DNA from: Astragalus membranaceus
Taxonomy: Eukaryota; Streptophyta; Magnoliopsida; Fabales; Fabaceae
NCBI GenBank assembly: GCA_039519185.1
Contig: CM076847.1
Location: 85,408,360-85,472,359 of the forward strand
Length of the DNA stretch: 64,000 bases
Reading direction: 5' to 3'
Part shown: in pieces, positions 41,219-52,980 of the stretch
Position numbering within the stretch: the first letter of the stretch is position 1
How the letters are laid out: each line of letters opens with the position of its first letter
Notes under the pieces: generated by a model
The model's database searches: none
What the model was told of the DNA's origin: nothing
What the model saw: only the letters and a program-made list of their open reading frames with translations
Translations under genes and position numbers: made by a program

Positions 41219-41389
41219 TTTTTTTTGGTAAACCAAGGTATCCCCTGCGCGCGCAACTGCAGAGACTAATCCCCCGAGGTACTGAGATCCATTTAAGGGG
41301 TTGACATCTCCCACTAGGTATTTTTCCATACGCACCGGCCAAGGATCGAACCCTTGACCAAATGGTTAATGAGCCCAAGTATCTACCAC
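41219..41389 (-). mobile_element. tRNA-derived SINE
   Basis: Minus-strand sequence of 171 bp with a B-box-like GGTTCGATCC (plus strand 41343-41352), a tRNA-like head beginning AGTGGTAGATACTTGGGCTC, and a 3' end GGTTTACCAAAAAAAA. Imperfect 11-bp flanks TTGTTCGTGAG (41208-41218) and TTGTTCATGTG (41390-41400) look like a target duplication. The uninterrupted sibling sequence at 40758-40775 confirms that the SINE is an insert. SINEs are copied by LINE enzymes. I do not name the family. Confidence 0.75.
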
Positions 41390-41727
41390 TTGTTCATGTG
41401 TGCTGGTAAGACTGAATTTAAGAATGTTTGTCATATTCTATATATTCATTAGATACTATTCACAATCAAACGCTAAAACAGAGACTAAAACTAAAATATA
41501 ACCACCAATTTCATTATGCTTATAATACTTGTTGGTACAAAATGACTAAAATAAGGGTCATAAAAAATAGGGATAAGCAGGAGTTCTGATTAAAGAAACA
41601 AAAAGGGAGGTGCGAGTACTCGCAAAAAATAAATATAAAAAGAAATGCAAATATAAGGAAAAGAAGTATAAAAATAATTTATTTTTTTAAAATCGTGAGT
41701 TGCCCTTTATATATTTTGGCATGAAAT

Positions 41728-42000
41728 TATTTTTTTACCAAGCTGGTTATTTAGGAACAAACTTCGTGTATTTGAGTAGTTAATTTTTGTTTTCAGAACG
41801 CTATAGTACCCCCCCAAAGCACATTGCTTAGTATCACACTTTATGTTATTTGTCACAAAATTAATTATTTGTTTTCTACCAAACCCGTTATTGAGGAACG
41901 AAGATCATGTATTTGAACATCTAAAATTGTTTTGGGACTCTAAAGTATCTCAAAATACACTGCTTAGCATCGCATTTTACGTATTTTGTCACAAGAATAT
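41728..42000. repeat. Diverged tandem duplication of about 145 bp
   Basis: Two copies share GGTTATTTAGGAAC/CGTTATTGAGGAAC, TGTATTTGA, CACATTGCTTAG/CACTGCTTAG and TTTGTCACAA words, starting near 41740 and 41885. No coding potential is seen. Confidence 0.6.
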
Positions 42001-42990
42001 TTTTTGTCCTACGAAAACCATTACTACAAAATGAAACTATATATTGCTTTCCAACAAAACAATGAGTGAAACTCTTCAATTGTGTATCTTTCATCGGAAG
42101 AGATTTTGCTTGCCAACAATGGTGAGTCACTTCTCACTCAAGTGGCCAAGACGCATATGCAATAAGTCAATAGATGCATCTTCAACTACATTCACCCCCT
42201 CTTTGCAGGAATTCTGTAGAGAGTAGTGAAGTGTTCTCCCTTTGGCATCATAAGCGGCCATATTTGGTGAGCTTGACCTTGCCACCACCAAAGTTAGTGT
42301 CGTAGCCATCAATATTCAAAGCTTTGACCCAGATATTGAAGCGGATATCGGGAGCTTGTCAAACATTCTTCAATTGTATCTGGCACCAACTGCTAGTTTC
42401 AATCCAAACATCGTCCATACCAACAATTTTACATACCCCTTTATTTCCCATCCTTACTACGCCAAAATCACCACTAGTATAAGATGAAAAAGAACCACTC
42501 TTAGGAGTGACATGATATGAGGGTCCAGAATCAACAACCCAACTAGAATCATCACCTACAAGATTTATAGAATTATCATCATAGACAATAAAAATATCAT
42601 TATCATATGCAACTTCAGCCGGGTCTTTATCATTTTACTTCTCCCAGTCTTCATATTTTCCATTTGACTTCTCTCTTTTGAGCAACCTGCAATGCTTAAT
42701 GATAACATGCCACTTTTTTTTCTAGCTAGTCTTGGACACCTGTTTGTGTATCAACGTGAGGATATACATTAAAATCCAACCATTGCCTAATGAAAGCAAC
42801 TCATTTTCTACATCTTCTTCCATTCAAAATCGTCTTTATCTTTGGGTCGAGCAGTTTCACCCCAACAGGCCGGCTCATACAAGTCTTTGATGTATAACAT
42901 GTCTTCCATGAGTCTTACATAGTACATAGTTTGTAGAATTAAGCTTAACCATATTTGGCCCTTTATATTCCCCCATTTAAATGCACAAGT
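41985..42990 (-). pseudogene. K gag-protease-preintegrase remnant
   Basis: Readable pieces are MEDMLYIKDLYEPACWGETA and RPKDKDDFEWKKM (gag), a protease start SWVVDSG near 42530 followed by SGDFGVVRMGNKGVCKIVG, and LLHMRLGHLSEK (42165-42130) followed in another frame by LPMKDTQLKSFTHCFVGKQY. These are standard landmarks of Tork-type copia polyproteins, in order, with frameshifts and stops. Confidence 0.75.
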
Positions 42991-43001
42991 CGAAACAATT
43001 C

Positions 43002-43016
43002 GAGCTCTAGATACCA
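43002..43016 (-). other. Primer binding site of K
   Basis: The minus strand reads TGGTATCTAGAGCTC, the copia tRNA-iMet site TGGTATCAGAGCTC with one extra T. It lies just upstream of the gag remnant. Confidence 0.6.
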
Positions 43017-43019
43017 CTT

Positions 43020-43925
43020 TCTTGGGAAAAACAAGAGATAATAATGATCTCTATAATCCATAATTTTTACCACCTATGCAAATAAATAGGACAACGAAAA
43101 GTGCACTTCCTATGCCAATACTAAGTCAGAATAATAAATATCAGAGACATGAATTTAAACGTGGAAAACTCCCCTCAATGTGAGAGAATAAAAACTACGG
43201 GACCTTGTCCAGAAAACCTTTTTTACAATAAAAAAATAATGAGTACGCCAAAGTCTTTTTAGAAGTACTAAGGAACAACAAAGCAACAAAAACTTTCATT
43301 AACAATGGTGGAAACATAGTACAAAATACCCCAATAATGGGTACATAAAACCAGCCAATAGAAAAGGCAAATACTAACAATAGATATTAAATAAGTAACT
43401 CAGTGACCGAAACAACATACTAAAATCTCAGGCAAAGCGGAGCACATTTGGTGGACACGCTTCCACTGCTAGAGCCCTCTTTCAACTTCTTCTTATTCTC
43501 ACTGGCCACGCCAAACTCCTTTCCCTAACTCTCGTGAGTCTCTCTCGGAATTCTTTTTTTCCTTAAGCTACTGTTCTCTTATTTTAGCATTAGGGCTTTT
43601 AATACCCCTTTCCATGACACATGGGCTATACACACACTTATTTTATTTTATTTTCTTTTTCTTTTTCTATTTTGTGGGCTTCACTTCAGGAGTGACCCAT
43701 TCAAAACTCAAATGGCATGACTTGTGGTGGGATTCCTCGAGACTTAAATGGATGCATAATTCATAGTTTCATTTGGAAAATTGGTACTAGCAATGCCATT
43801 TGGGTAGAAATATAGGTTCATAGAATAGCTAATTATATGAGTGTTCTGGACTGGGCCAAGGGCCCAATCCATGTGGGAAACTCAAACCAACCTGGGCCAC
43901 CCCAGAAAGCATCACACTCACGGCG
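43020..43925. other. K LTR-like and unassigned sequence
   Basis: It contains GTGGAAAACTCCCCTCAATGTGAG, a run typical of copia leaders, and a T-rich stretch with several copies of TTTTATTT/CTTTTTC. No gene is seen and the LTR termini are unclear. Confidence 0.45.
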
Positions 43926-43929
43926 GAGG

Positions 43930-44370
43930 CGGCCGTGCCAGTCTTCCGTCCCGATCTCAACGGTAACTACGAAGAAGAAATCGATACTTGAAAATCCGAA
44001 GGCCGCCCGGTAGCGATGGTCATCTCGGGTGGGTTCCCTTTGGAGGGGGGAGACACTAACAAGTCAATGAAGAGACGATGGAAAGAGACTATCAGCGTCG
44101 CCTCCACCTCCGCCCCGAGAATTAAGTCTGATAGGCCCCCCTTGCCTTTGGGGATGTCGACTTACTGAACGGAAGGCCAAACAAGTACATCCCCCTCCCG
44201 ATCACAGCGGTGATGGCTAACGTAGAAGTTAAAAGAATCTTAGTCGACCAAGGGAACTCCGCTGATATCATATTCGAAGACCTATTAGCTGTGTTGAAAA
44301 TTTCCCAGGACGACTTCATGCCCTACCAAGGCAGCGACCTCTACGGGTTCAACGGGTCCTCCACCACGCC
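43930..44370 (+). pseudogene. Element J, left part: Tat-lineage gag-protease remnant
   Basis: The plus strand reads MVISGGFPLEGGDTNKSMKR from 44015, a conserved block before the Tat protease, then after a frameshift near 44140 IPLPITAVMANVEVKRILVD QGNSADIIFEDLLAVLKIS (protease start, catalytic DQG). It stops at ACGCC (44366-44370), where element B is inserted, and continues at 56275. Confidence 0.8.
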
Positions 44371-45449
44371 TGTAACATCCCCAATTTAGCTAATTTTATT
44401 TATTAAAATTAGCAAGAAAGTTATAAAGATAATTAATTAGCTAATTTAAAATAATTAGGCTTAATTAATTATAAGTCATAGTAATTTGATTTTCGATTAT
44501 ATATGTGTACATTGATGATAAATTGATGGTTGATTAAGTAAGTCACATAGGGTGGTGTTTTAGAAACAATAGAGTGCAAATAGAGCGGAAGGGCAAAAAG
44601 GTCTTTTCGCGCTATTTTAAAGACACCCTCCAGCTCAGCCATTCACTCTCACTCACTTTCACTTAAAACACAACACCAACTCACACCCTCTCATTGAACC
44701 AAAAACAGAAAATAGAAAAGAGAGAGAGCTTGAGGGATAGAGGGAGGCGAAGAGAGGGAGAGAGATGAAGAAGGGGGAGACATCACCAACAAACCTTCAT
44801 GCATGTGAGTTCTGAAACCACCATTCACTTCCATTTCTTCTACTCTACATTCTGACATAAGCATCATCTTCAACATCCTTCTCCATCACAAATCACCATT
44901 TGAGAGCATCCAAGCTCCACATGGTCCAAATAGGAGTTTTGAAGCTTGCATGTTGTGTTTGAAGAACCAAAACCATTTCTGAAGCTCAACAATCAGTACT
45001 AGAACCCTTTGTCGGGCCGCATTGCTCTTTTGGGTCGTTTGGGATCGTTCGAGAGGATTTGAGTTCGAGTTGTGGTGAGAAGTTCGAGTACAGGGACCGT
45101 TCGTGAAGTCACATTGTCATTTCAATCCGTGGATTCGTTGTTTGTGCGATTTTTATCGCAATCGGGGAGTTCTATACTCGCTTAGGGAAGTTATTTCAAA
45201 AATGGGATTTCGTGTCACTGTTTTCTAACGATTCGTATCTTAATTTTTAAACGTCGAGTCATAAACCGTAAATTGTGGAAATCCAATTTGTGTGCATGTT
45301 GTTTGAATGCTTGGTTGATGATTTGTGTTAATGTGGTTGTTGTTCTGGACTGGAATGATGTTTGATTGAGTTAGGGTATCGATCAGAACGGACATTGGGA
45401 TCGGAACGGAATGGAAAACTACACGAAAACAACATTTTCTAGAAAACAG

Positions 45450-45650
45450 ATGGGGACGCACGGGTCGGGCGCCCTGGCGCACGGACCGTGCTCCAGGGTC
45501 TGTTACTTGTGCGCAAAAATTTCGAGATGCGCACAGGTCGTGCGTCTTCACGCACGGACCGCGCGCCAAGTTCTGTAACGTTCTGAAAAACTTTATAAAA
45601 CGCGCACGGGTCGTGGGCCTACACGCACGGACCGTGCGAAAGCTTCTGTT
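45450..45650. repeat. GC-rich palindromic repeat in the B 5' LTR
   Basis: Three units of about 75 bp, each with GCGCACGGGTCGTGCG-like words and GCACGGACCGTGC (a palindrome around a central A), then AAGTTCTGT and GAAAAACTTTATAAAA. The same set occurs at 52490-52690 in the 3' LTR. Confidence 0.75.
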
Positions 45651-46204
45651 ACCATGTTTTAAAATGCACTTTAGTCCATTCCAAATGATTCCAAGTTCCT
45701 TCTAATCATTCCCCAAGGTTTCCCAATGGTTGTAATGCATGAATATCATGAAATTGAGTATGCTTGAGATAAAATTCTTAAGTTAAGAAAATTGTGAAAA
45801 ACCGTACATTAGTAAGCGCGAGTGTACACAAGCCAAGTTAAGATAAAGGACTATAAGTCCATATAAGTCAAGTTAAGATAAAGGACTATAAGTCCATACA
45901 AGTCATGTAAGCTTCAACCCATGTAAATACAAGTCAAGTTACTTTCCCTTGAGCAATGGAAGAATTACTTTCCATAAAGGAAGGGTAGAATGGCATACAT
46001 ATAATAATATATGTAAATCAAGGGTGACGACCATAAGGATAGCATACTAGGGGAGGGGAAGCCATAAGCCCCAAAACCTAGGCCCCATGAGGTTTGCCCG
46101 CTAATTAGTGGTTAGTGGATTGGGTTCACCAAAAGCCAAAGAAAATAACCGGATAAGGTAGGCTCAAGGTGTTGTGCTAAGCTAAAGAGAAGAATAAGAC
46201 ATGA

Positions 46205-46375
46205 ATCGTAGTCGCTTATTAGGGCTACAAGAAGAAATAAAGAAATATAACACGTAGTCACTTATTAGGGCTACGGGTTAGAAGAATATATGTCCACGTA
46301 GTCGCTTATTAGGGCTACGAGTTCAAAAGAAAATATGTCCACATAGTCGCTTATTAGGGCTATGAGTTCAAAGAA
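46205..46375. repeat. Short tandem repeat in the B 5' LTR
   Basis: GTAGTCGCTTATTAGGGCTA occurs four times at intervals of about 45-50 bp with variable spacers. It is repeated in the 3' LTR at about 55637-55800. Confidence 0.85.
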
Positions 46376-46848
46376 TAAAAGCATAATGAACCGCTAGAGT
46401 TAGTAAGGGGTCTCGATAGGACTCACTGAGATAATGTTTATCCCACCCTTTATTATTGTGGTTTTTACAGAGAAACAGGGGAAAGCAAAGGCGAAGAAGC
46501 ACGGTTAGCCGGTGCGACTCTTGGAGTTATTGATGAAGCAGTTTTAAGTTTATGCCTTTTTCCTATTGTTGTCCTTGTATTACCTATTGTATAACTATTA
46601 CTTGCTAACAGTTGTAAATCGTTTTCGCTACTTATGTTTTGGGTATTGAACACCAGGATTGTATAAGTTTTAAGTTACGAGACTTAAGTACTTTGTTAAG
46701 TTTAATGAGGTTCATGGAACCATTTGATAATTATTTTTCGAAAGTTTTTAGTTGTGTTCAATATTCAATAACAGGAAGTTACTCTGATGTATGCCAAGTG
46801 GTGCACTTTGGTATTTCTACAAGCTAGAAATATCGGGGTGTTACACTA

Positions 46849-46860
46849 TGGTATCAGAGC
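46849..46860 (+). other. Primer binding site of element B (tRNA-iMet type)
   Basis: TGGTATCAGAGC, three bases after the 5' LTR. Confidence 0.92.
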
Positions 46861-46992
46861 GGTTCGACCTAGTCGGACTTAGATTAGTTTTAGGGTTGGT
46901 TGTCCTTGAGTAATTCTGCTATATTACTTCTTATGATGCTAAGAGACATTGAGTCTGATCAACTTAATACTTGGTGTATCGTTTGCAGAATT

Positions 46993-47574
46993 ATGGCAGG
47001 AGGATCAAGGAACACTCAACCAATCAATCTGCATTCTGCTTGGATGCAGAATATGATGGAAAGGCAGCAAAAGATGTTGGAAGACATGCTGCTAATGCAA
47101 CAAAATGCTCAAGCTCAGCCTCAACAAGCTCCTGAGCCGCAAGTTAACCCAAGGCGGGTTTACTCTGAATTCTTGAAGATGAAACCATCCGAGTTCAAAA
47201 GAGGACCTGATGTCATGGAAGCCCAGCATTGGCTGGATGATACTGAAAAGATTTTCCTCACAATGCAAGTTACTGATGAGGATAAGCTGAGGTTGGCATC
47301 CCATATGCTGAAGGGAGAAGCCAACAACTGGTGTACTAATGCTAAGGCCGTGATGGCAACTATTGGAACTCCCCAGACTTGGGAGAATTTCAGGCACACA
47401 TTTCTGGAGCAATTCTTCCCAACTGCTGTGAGGTTCGATAAGGAGAATGAATTCTTAGCTCTTACGCAAGGAAGTTTAACTGTGGGCCGATACACGGCCA
47501 AATTTGAAGAGATGTACCAATTCTTCGGTTTGGCTGGGTATGCTCCCAATGACAGATGGAAGACTGATAGCTAG
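46993..47574 (+). pseudogene. B gag, N-terminal part up to a frameshift
   Basis: ATG at 46993 (MAGGSRNTQPINLHSAWMQN) is preferred to an upstream in-frame ATG at 46900 because it begins the gag-like sequence and sits 130 bp after the primer site. A glutamine-rich region leads into the Ty3 gag core (KPSEFKRGPDVMEAQHWLDD, MLKGEANNWC, FRHTFLEQFFPTAVR). The frame is lost at about 47565 (APNDRWKTDS then stop) and resumes in the next frame at LIARYKYGLREDISQS. Confidence 0.88.
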
Positions 47575-50500
47575 GTACAAGTATGGGCTGAGAGAAGATA
47601 TTTCTCAGAGTCTAAGTTCTTTTGCGTATACCAACTACGCAGCTATGGTACAACAGGCACACATCACCGAGAGTGACTTGAAGAGATTGTATGCAAGTCG
47701 AAAGGCGCTCAGTCAGAATAGGAAGAATGTTGGATCATCTAATGCTCAGATGGGTCCCAGGCACAATTCCAACAAAGGGAAGCAAGTTCAATCATCTAAT
47801 TCCCCAAGATTCAGTACGTGTTCCAATTGTGGAAGGTATCACCAGGGCAAGTGTCAACTTGGATCAAATCACTGCTATTACTGTAAGAAAGAATGTCATT
47901 ATGCCCATGAATGCCCAGCAAGGAAGAGGAACAAGGAGGATAGCCCTGTTGCTACAACTCATGGGAGAGTCTACACTTTGGACGCTCAGAATGCCACACC
48001 GTCAGATAATCTGCTAAGGGGTATGGGATCTCTTTTCTATAACTCCGTTAGTATTTTATATGATTCAGGTGCGACTCATTGTTTTATATCTCAAGCTTGT
48101 GTTGATCGGTTGGGATTGGCTTTAACTCTGTTGCCTCAACCAATCTCCATTAAAACTGCTGCCAAGGGTAGTATTCAGACCCAAGCCTTATGTGAGAACT
48201 GTCTTCTATCCATCGGAGAAAGAAATTTTGTGGTGGACTTTATTTGCTTACCAATGAAGGGTATGGACATTGTCCTAGGTATGAGTTGGATGTCTATCAA
48301 CCATGTAACTCTTGATTGCTTTCATCGGACTATCGGTTTTGCCTCCGAATCAGTGGAGCTACAACCGACCAATTCCGAAGCGGTCATTTCATTCACTGCT
48401 GCAAGTCATTGTCTATTCCAAGGCGCAATAGCTTATGTCATGATGTTGTCTGCATCGGTTGAGATAGGTTTAGATCTATCTTCTATACAAGTTGTTAATG
48501 AATTCCTAGATGTATTTCCCGATGAAGTTTCTTCGTTACCTCCGGATCGTGAGGTGGAGTTCTCTATAGAATTGGTTTCGGGCACAGGGCCAATTTCTAT
48601 AGCTCCTTATAGGATGTCTCCTTTAGAGCTGAAAAAGTTGAAAACCCAACTTGAAGAGTTGATATCAAAACAATTTATCCAACCGAGTGCCTCGCCATGG
48701 GGTGCTCATGTATTGCTTGTCAAGAAGAAGGATGGAAGCATGAGATTATGCATTGATTACCGTTAGTTGAACAAGGTAACTATCAAGAACAAGTATCCTC
48801 TGCCAAGGATTGATGATTTTCTAGACCAACTGCAAGGAGCTTCGGTATTTTCTAAAATTGATCTAAGGTCAGGCTATCATCAAATCAGAGTAAGAGCTTT
48901 GGATATTCCGAAGACCGCGTTCCGTACTCGGTATGGACATTACGAATTTGTAGTGATGCCCTTCGGTCTAACCAACGCTCCAGCGGTGTTCATGGATTAC
49001 ATGAATCGAATTTTCGATCCTTATCTGGAACAATTTGTCGTGGTGTTTATTGCCGATATCTTGGTGTATTCTAAGATGATTGAGGAGCATGTGCAACATC
49101 TCCGAATTATTTTGAAAGTACTCCGAGAGAAGAAGTTGTACGCCAGGCCATCTAAGTGTGACTTCTGGATGCCTGAAGTAAAATTTCTGGGCCATGTGAT
49201 ATCCCAATCCGGTGTTGAAGTGGACCCCAGTAAGATTGAAGCTGTGGTAGACTGGGAACATCCATCTACAGTCACTGAAGTAAGAAGTTTCTTGGGATTA
49301 GCTGGGTATTATCGGAGATTCCTTCAAGGATTTTCTCGGCTGGTTCTTCCACTCACTCGGTTAACTCGCAAGGGTCAACCGTTTGTATGGAACTCTGACT
49401 GTGATGAATATTTCGCAGAATTGAAGAATCATTTAACTTCTGCACCCATTCTAATTCTTCCAGATCCGTCTATGGGATTTCAAATTTACTGTGACGCCTC
49501 TGGTAAGGGTTTAGGATGTGTCCTTATGCAGAATCAACAGGTAGTTGCTTATGCCTCCAGGCAGTTGAAGCCGCATGAAGAGAATTACCCGACTCATGAC
49601 TTAGAGTTGGCGGCGATTGTGTTTGCCCTAAAGATTTGGAGACATTACCTATATGGGTCTCGTTTCGAAGTCTTTAGTGATCACAAGAGCCTTAAGTATT
49701 TGTTTGATCAAAAGGAGCTGAACAACAGGCAGAGAAGATGGCTAGAGTTTCTGAAAGATTATGATTTTGAACTGAAGTACCATCCAGGGAAGCCAAACGT
49801 AGTAGCCGAAGCCTTGAGTAGGAAGTCTATCCACACGGCAGAATTGATGATACATGAGATGGCATTGTTGGAATCGTTTAGAGATCTTAACTTGAAAGTT
49901 AAGCCAAGAAGAAACAAACTGGTGTTGAGTCATATTCAGATTCCGATTCCCTTGAGAAATCTGATTCACTCAGCCCAAGAGGATGACTTAGAGCTGCAAA
50001 CGCAGAAGAGGTTGCCAAATTACACCAAAGATAGTGATGGTGTGATTTGCTTTGATGGTAGAATCTGTGTGCCGAATGATGAAGATATCAAGAAGCAGGT
50101 TTTAGAAGAGGCTCACAAGATTCGGGTCTCAATACATCCTGGTTCTACCAAGATGTATAGAGATCTTAAGCAGTTGTATTGGTGGCCAGGAATGAAACTA
50201 GAGATTGCAGAATTCGTGTCTCGATGCTTGACTTGTCAAAGGGTTAAGATAGAGCACCAGAAGCCTGCCGGTCAGTTACATCCATTGAATGTGCCATAAT
50301 GGAAATGGGAAAGCATTTCTATGGACTTTGTCATGGGATTACCACGGTCCCAAGCCGGAAATGATTCTATTTGGGTGGTGGTTGATCGCTTGACCAAGTC
50401 TGCTCATTTTATTTCGGTACGTTCGAATCACAAGGTTGCTAGGTTAGCAGAAGAGTATCTCAAGAACATTGTCAAGCTGCATGGAATTCCCACAAGTATC

Positions 50501-51358
50501 ATCTATGATCGTGATCCCAAGTTTACATCACGATTCTGGAGAGCACTGAAAATGGCGGTGGGAACAACGGTATGTGCTAGTACCGCTTATCATCCACAGA
50601 CGGACGGACAAACTAAAAGAACAATTCAGACTTTGGAAGATATGCTAAGAGCTTGTGTACTTGACAGTGGAGGCCGATGGGAGGATCATCTTCCATTGGT
50701 GGAGTTTTCCTACAACAACAGTTACAATTCTAGTATCGGAATGGCTCCATATGAGGCATTGTATGGAAGGAAGTGTAGAACACCATTGTGTTGGTGGGAT
50801 ATCGGTGAGCAGAGAATGTTGGGTCCTGATTTAGTTCGTGAGACCACTGAGAAGATCCGTCAAATTAGAGAAAGGATGAAGACAGCTCATAGTCAGCAAA
50901 AGAGTTACGCCGACAAAAGAAGGCCATTGGAATTTGAAGAAGGAGATCATGTATTTCTGAGACTTTCTCCAACTATTGGTACTGGTATAGCATTGCGAGC
51001 GAAGAAGCTCAGTCCTCGGTATGTTGGACCTTTCCAAATTATCGAACGAGTTGGGCCAGTAGCCTACCGCATCGCCTTACCTCCAGCTTTGTCTAGATTA
51101 CATGATGTGTTTCATGTATCACAATTGAGGAAGTACATTCCCGATCCGAGTCAACCGTTAAGTTATGAGACGATTGACATCCGACTGGATTTGTCTTATC
51201 AGCTTACTCCAATCAAAATCATCAAACGTGGCGAGAAAGCGCTCCGAACGAGGTCGATTCCTATTGTCAAAGTGCTTTGGGATGGTGCCTCACCTGACGA
51301 AGCGACATGGGAAGTAGAGGAGAACATGCAGGTGAAATATGCCCATCTTTTCAATTGA
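47565..51358 (+). pseudogene. B gag C-terminus and pol (protease, RT, RNase H, integrase)
   Basis: A single frame runs to 51358 with only two stops: TAG at 48764-48766 where Q of YRQLNKVT is expected, and TAA at 50297-50299 before WKWESISMDF. Zinc knuckles: CSNCGRYHQGKC and CYYCKKECHYAHEC. Protease YDSGATHCFIS (GAT at 48062). RT spans about 48600-49350, but the active box reads FIAD (49046-49057), so the first aspartate of [YF]xDD is alanine. RNase H has YCDASGKGLGCVLMQ; integrase has HPGSTKMYRDLKQ, CLTCQRVK and HPQTDGQTKRT. The tail IVKVLWDGASPDEATWEVEE is chromodomain-like. The element is dead on several counts. Confidence 0.92.
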
Positions 51359-51388
51359 GGTATGTTTTGTTCAATTTTGAGGACAAAA

Positions 51389-51408
51389 TTTTAAGAATTT
51401 GGGGTGAT
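51389..51408 (+). other. Polypurine tract region of element B
   Basis: TTTTAAGAATTTGGGGTGAT precedes the 3' LTR and follows GAGGACAAAA, the counterpart of CGAGGACGAAA in elements A, D, E and F. Confidence 0.7.
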
Positions 51409-52980
51409 TGTAACATCCCCAACTTAGCTAATTTTATTTATTAAAATTAGCAAGAAAGTTATAAAGATAATTAATTAGCTAATTTAAAATAATTAGGCTT
51501 AATTAATTATAAGTCATAGTAATTTGATTTCCGATAATATATGTGTACCTTGATGATAAATTGATGGTTGATTAAGTAAGTCACATAGGGTGGTGTTTTA
51601 GAAACAATAGAGTGCAAATAGAGTGGAAGGGCAAAAAGGTCGTTTCACGCTATTTTAAAGACACCCTCCAGCTCAGCCATTCACTCTCACTCACTTTCAC
51701 TTAAAACACAACACCACTTCACACCCTCTCATTGAGCCAAAAACAGAAAATAGAAAAGAGAGAGCTTGAGGGATAGAGGGAGGCGAATAGAGGGAGAGAG
51801 ATGAAGACGGGGGAGACATCACCAACAAACCTTCATGCATGTGAGTTCTGAAACCACCATTCACTTCCATTTCTTCTCCTCTACATTCTGACATAAACAT
51901 CATCTTCAACATCCTTCTCCATCACAAATCACCATTTGAGAGCATCCAAGCTCCACATGGTCCAAATAGAAGTTTTGAAGCTTGCATGTTGTGTTTGAAG
52001 AACCAAAACCATTTCTGAAGCTCAACAATCAGTACTAGAACCCTTTCTCGAGCCACATTGCTGTTTTGGGTCGTTTGGGATCGTTCGAGAGGATTTGAGT
52101 TCGAGTTGTGGTGAGAAGTTCGAGTACAGGGACCGTTCGTGAAGTCACATTGTCATTTCAATCCGTGGATTCGTTGTTTGTGCGATTTTCATCGCAATCG
52201 GTGAGTTCTATACTCTCTTAGGGAAGTTATTTCGAAAATGGGATTTCCTGTCACTGTTTTCTAACGATTCGTATCTTAATTTTTGAACGTCGAGTCATAA
52301 ACCGTAAATTTTGGAAATCCAATTTGTGTGCATGTTGTTTGAATGCTTGGTTGATGATTTGTGTTAACGTGGTTGTTGTTCTGGACTGGAATGATGTTTG
52401 ATTGAGTTAGCGTATCGATCGGAACGGACATTGGGATCGGAACGGAATGAAAAATTACACGAAAACAGCATTTTCTGGAAAACTGATGGGGACGCACGAG
52501 TCGGGAGCCCTGGCGCACGGACCGTGCTCCACAGTCTGTTACTTGCGCACAAAAACTTCAAGATGCGCAGGGGTCGTGCGTCTTCACGCACGGACCGTGC
52601 GCCAAGTTCTGTATTTTCTGAAAAACTTTATAAAACGCGCACTGGTCGTGCGCCTACACGCACGGACCGTGCGAAAGCTTATGTTACCATGTTTTAAAAT
52701 GCAGTTTAGTCCATTCCAAATGATTCCAAGTTCCTTCTAATCATTCCCCAAGGTTTCCCAATGGTTGTAATGCATGAATATCATGAAATTGGGTATGCTT
52801 GAGATAAAATTCTTAAGTTAAGAAAATTGTGAAAAACCGTACATTAGTAAGCGCGAGTGTACACAAGCCAAGTTAAGATAAAGGACTATAAGTCCATATA
52901 AGTCAAGTTAAGATAAAGAACTATAAGTCCATACAAGTCATGTAAGCTTCAACCCATGTAAATACAAGTCAAGTTACTTT

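Larger units (their letters stand above)
41985..43800 (-). mobile_element. Element K: degraded Tork-like Ty1/copia fragment
   Basis: Minus-strand order: LTR-like sequence (about 43800-43020), a primer site, gag start (42990-42808), protease (about 42560-42310) and GAG-pre-integrase (42310-41985). The pieces are in different frames with stops between them, and RT is absent. The exact LTR borders cannot be placed. Confidence 0.7.
44371..46845 (+). repeat. 5' LTR of element B
   Basis: This 2475-bp LTR runs TGTAACATCCCCAATTTAGC to ATCGGGGTGTTACA. It contains a three-unit GC-rich repeat (45450-45650) and four GTAGTCGCTTATTAGGGCTA units (46205-46375). Frames across it are not genes. Confidence 0.92.

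Noticed and set aside
41340..41389. Possible tRNA gene from the GGTTCGATCC box
   Set aside because: No full cloverleaf is apparent; the A tail and flanking duplication fit a SINE.
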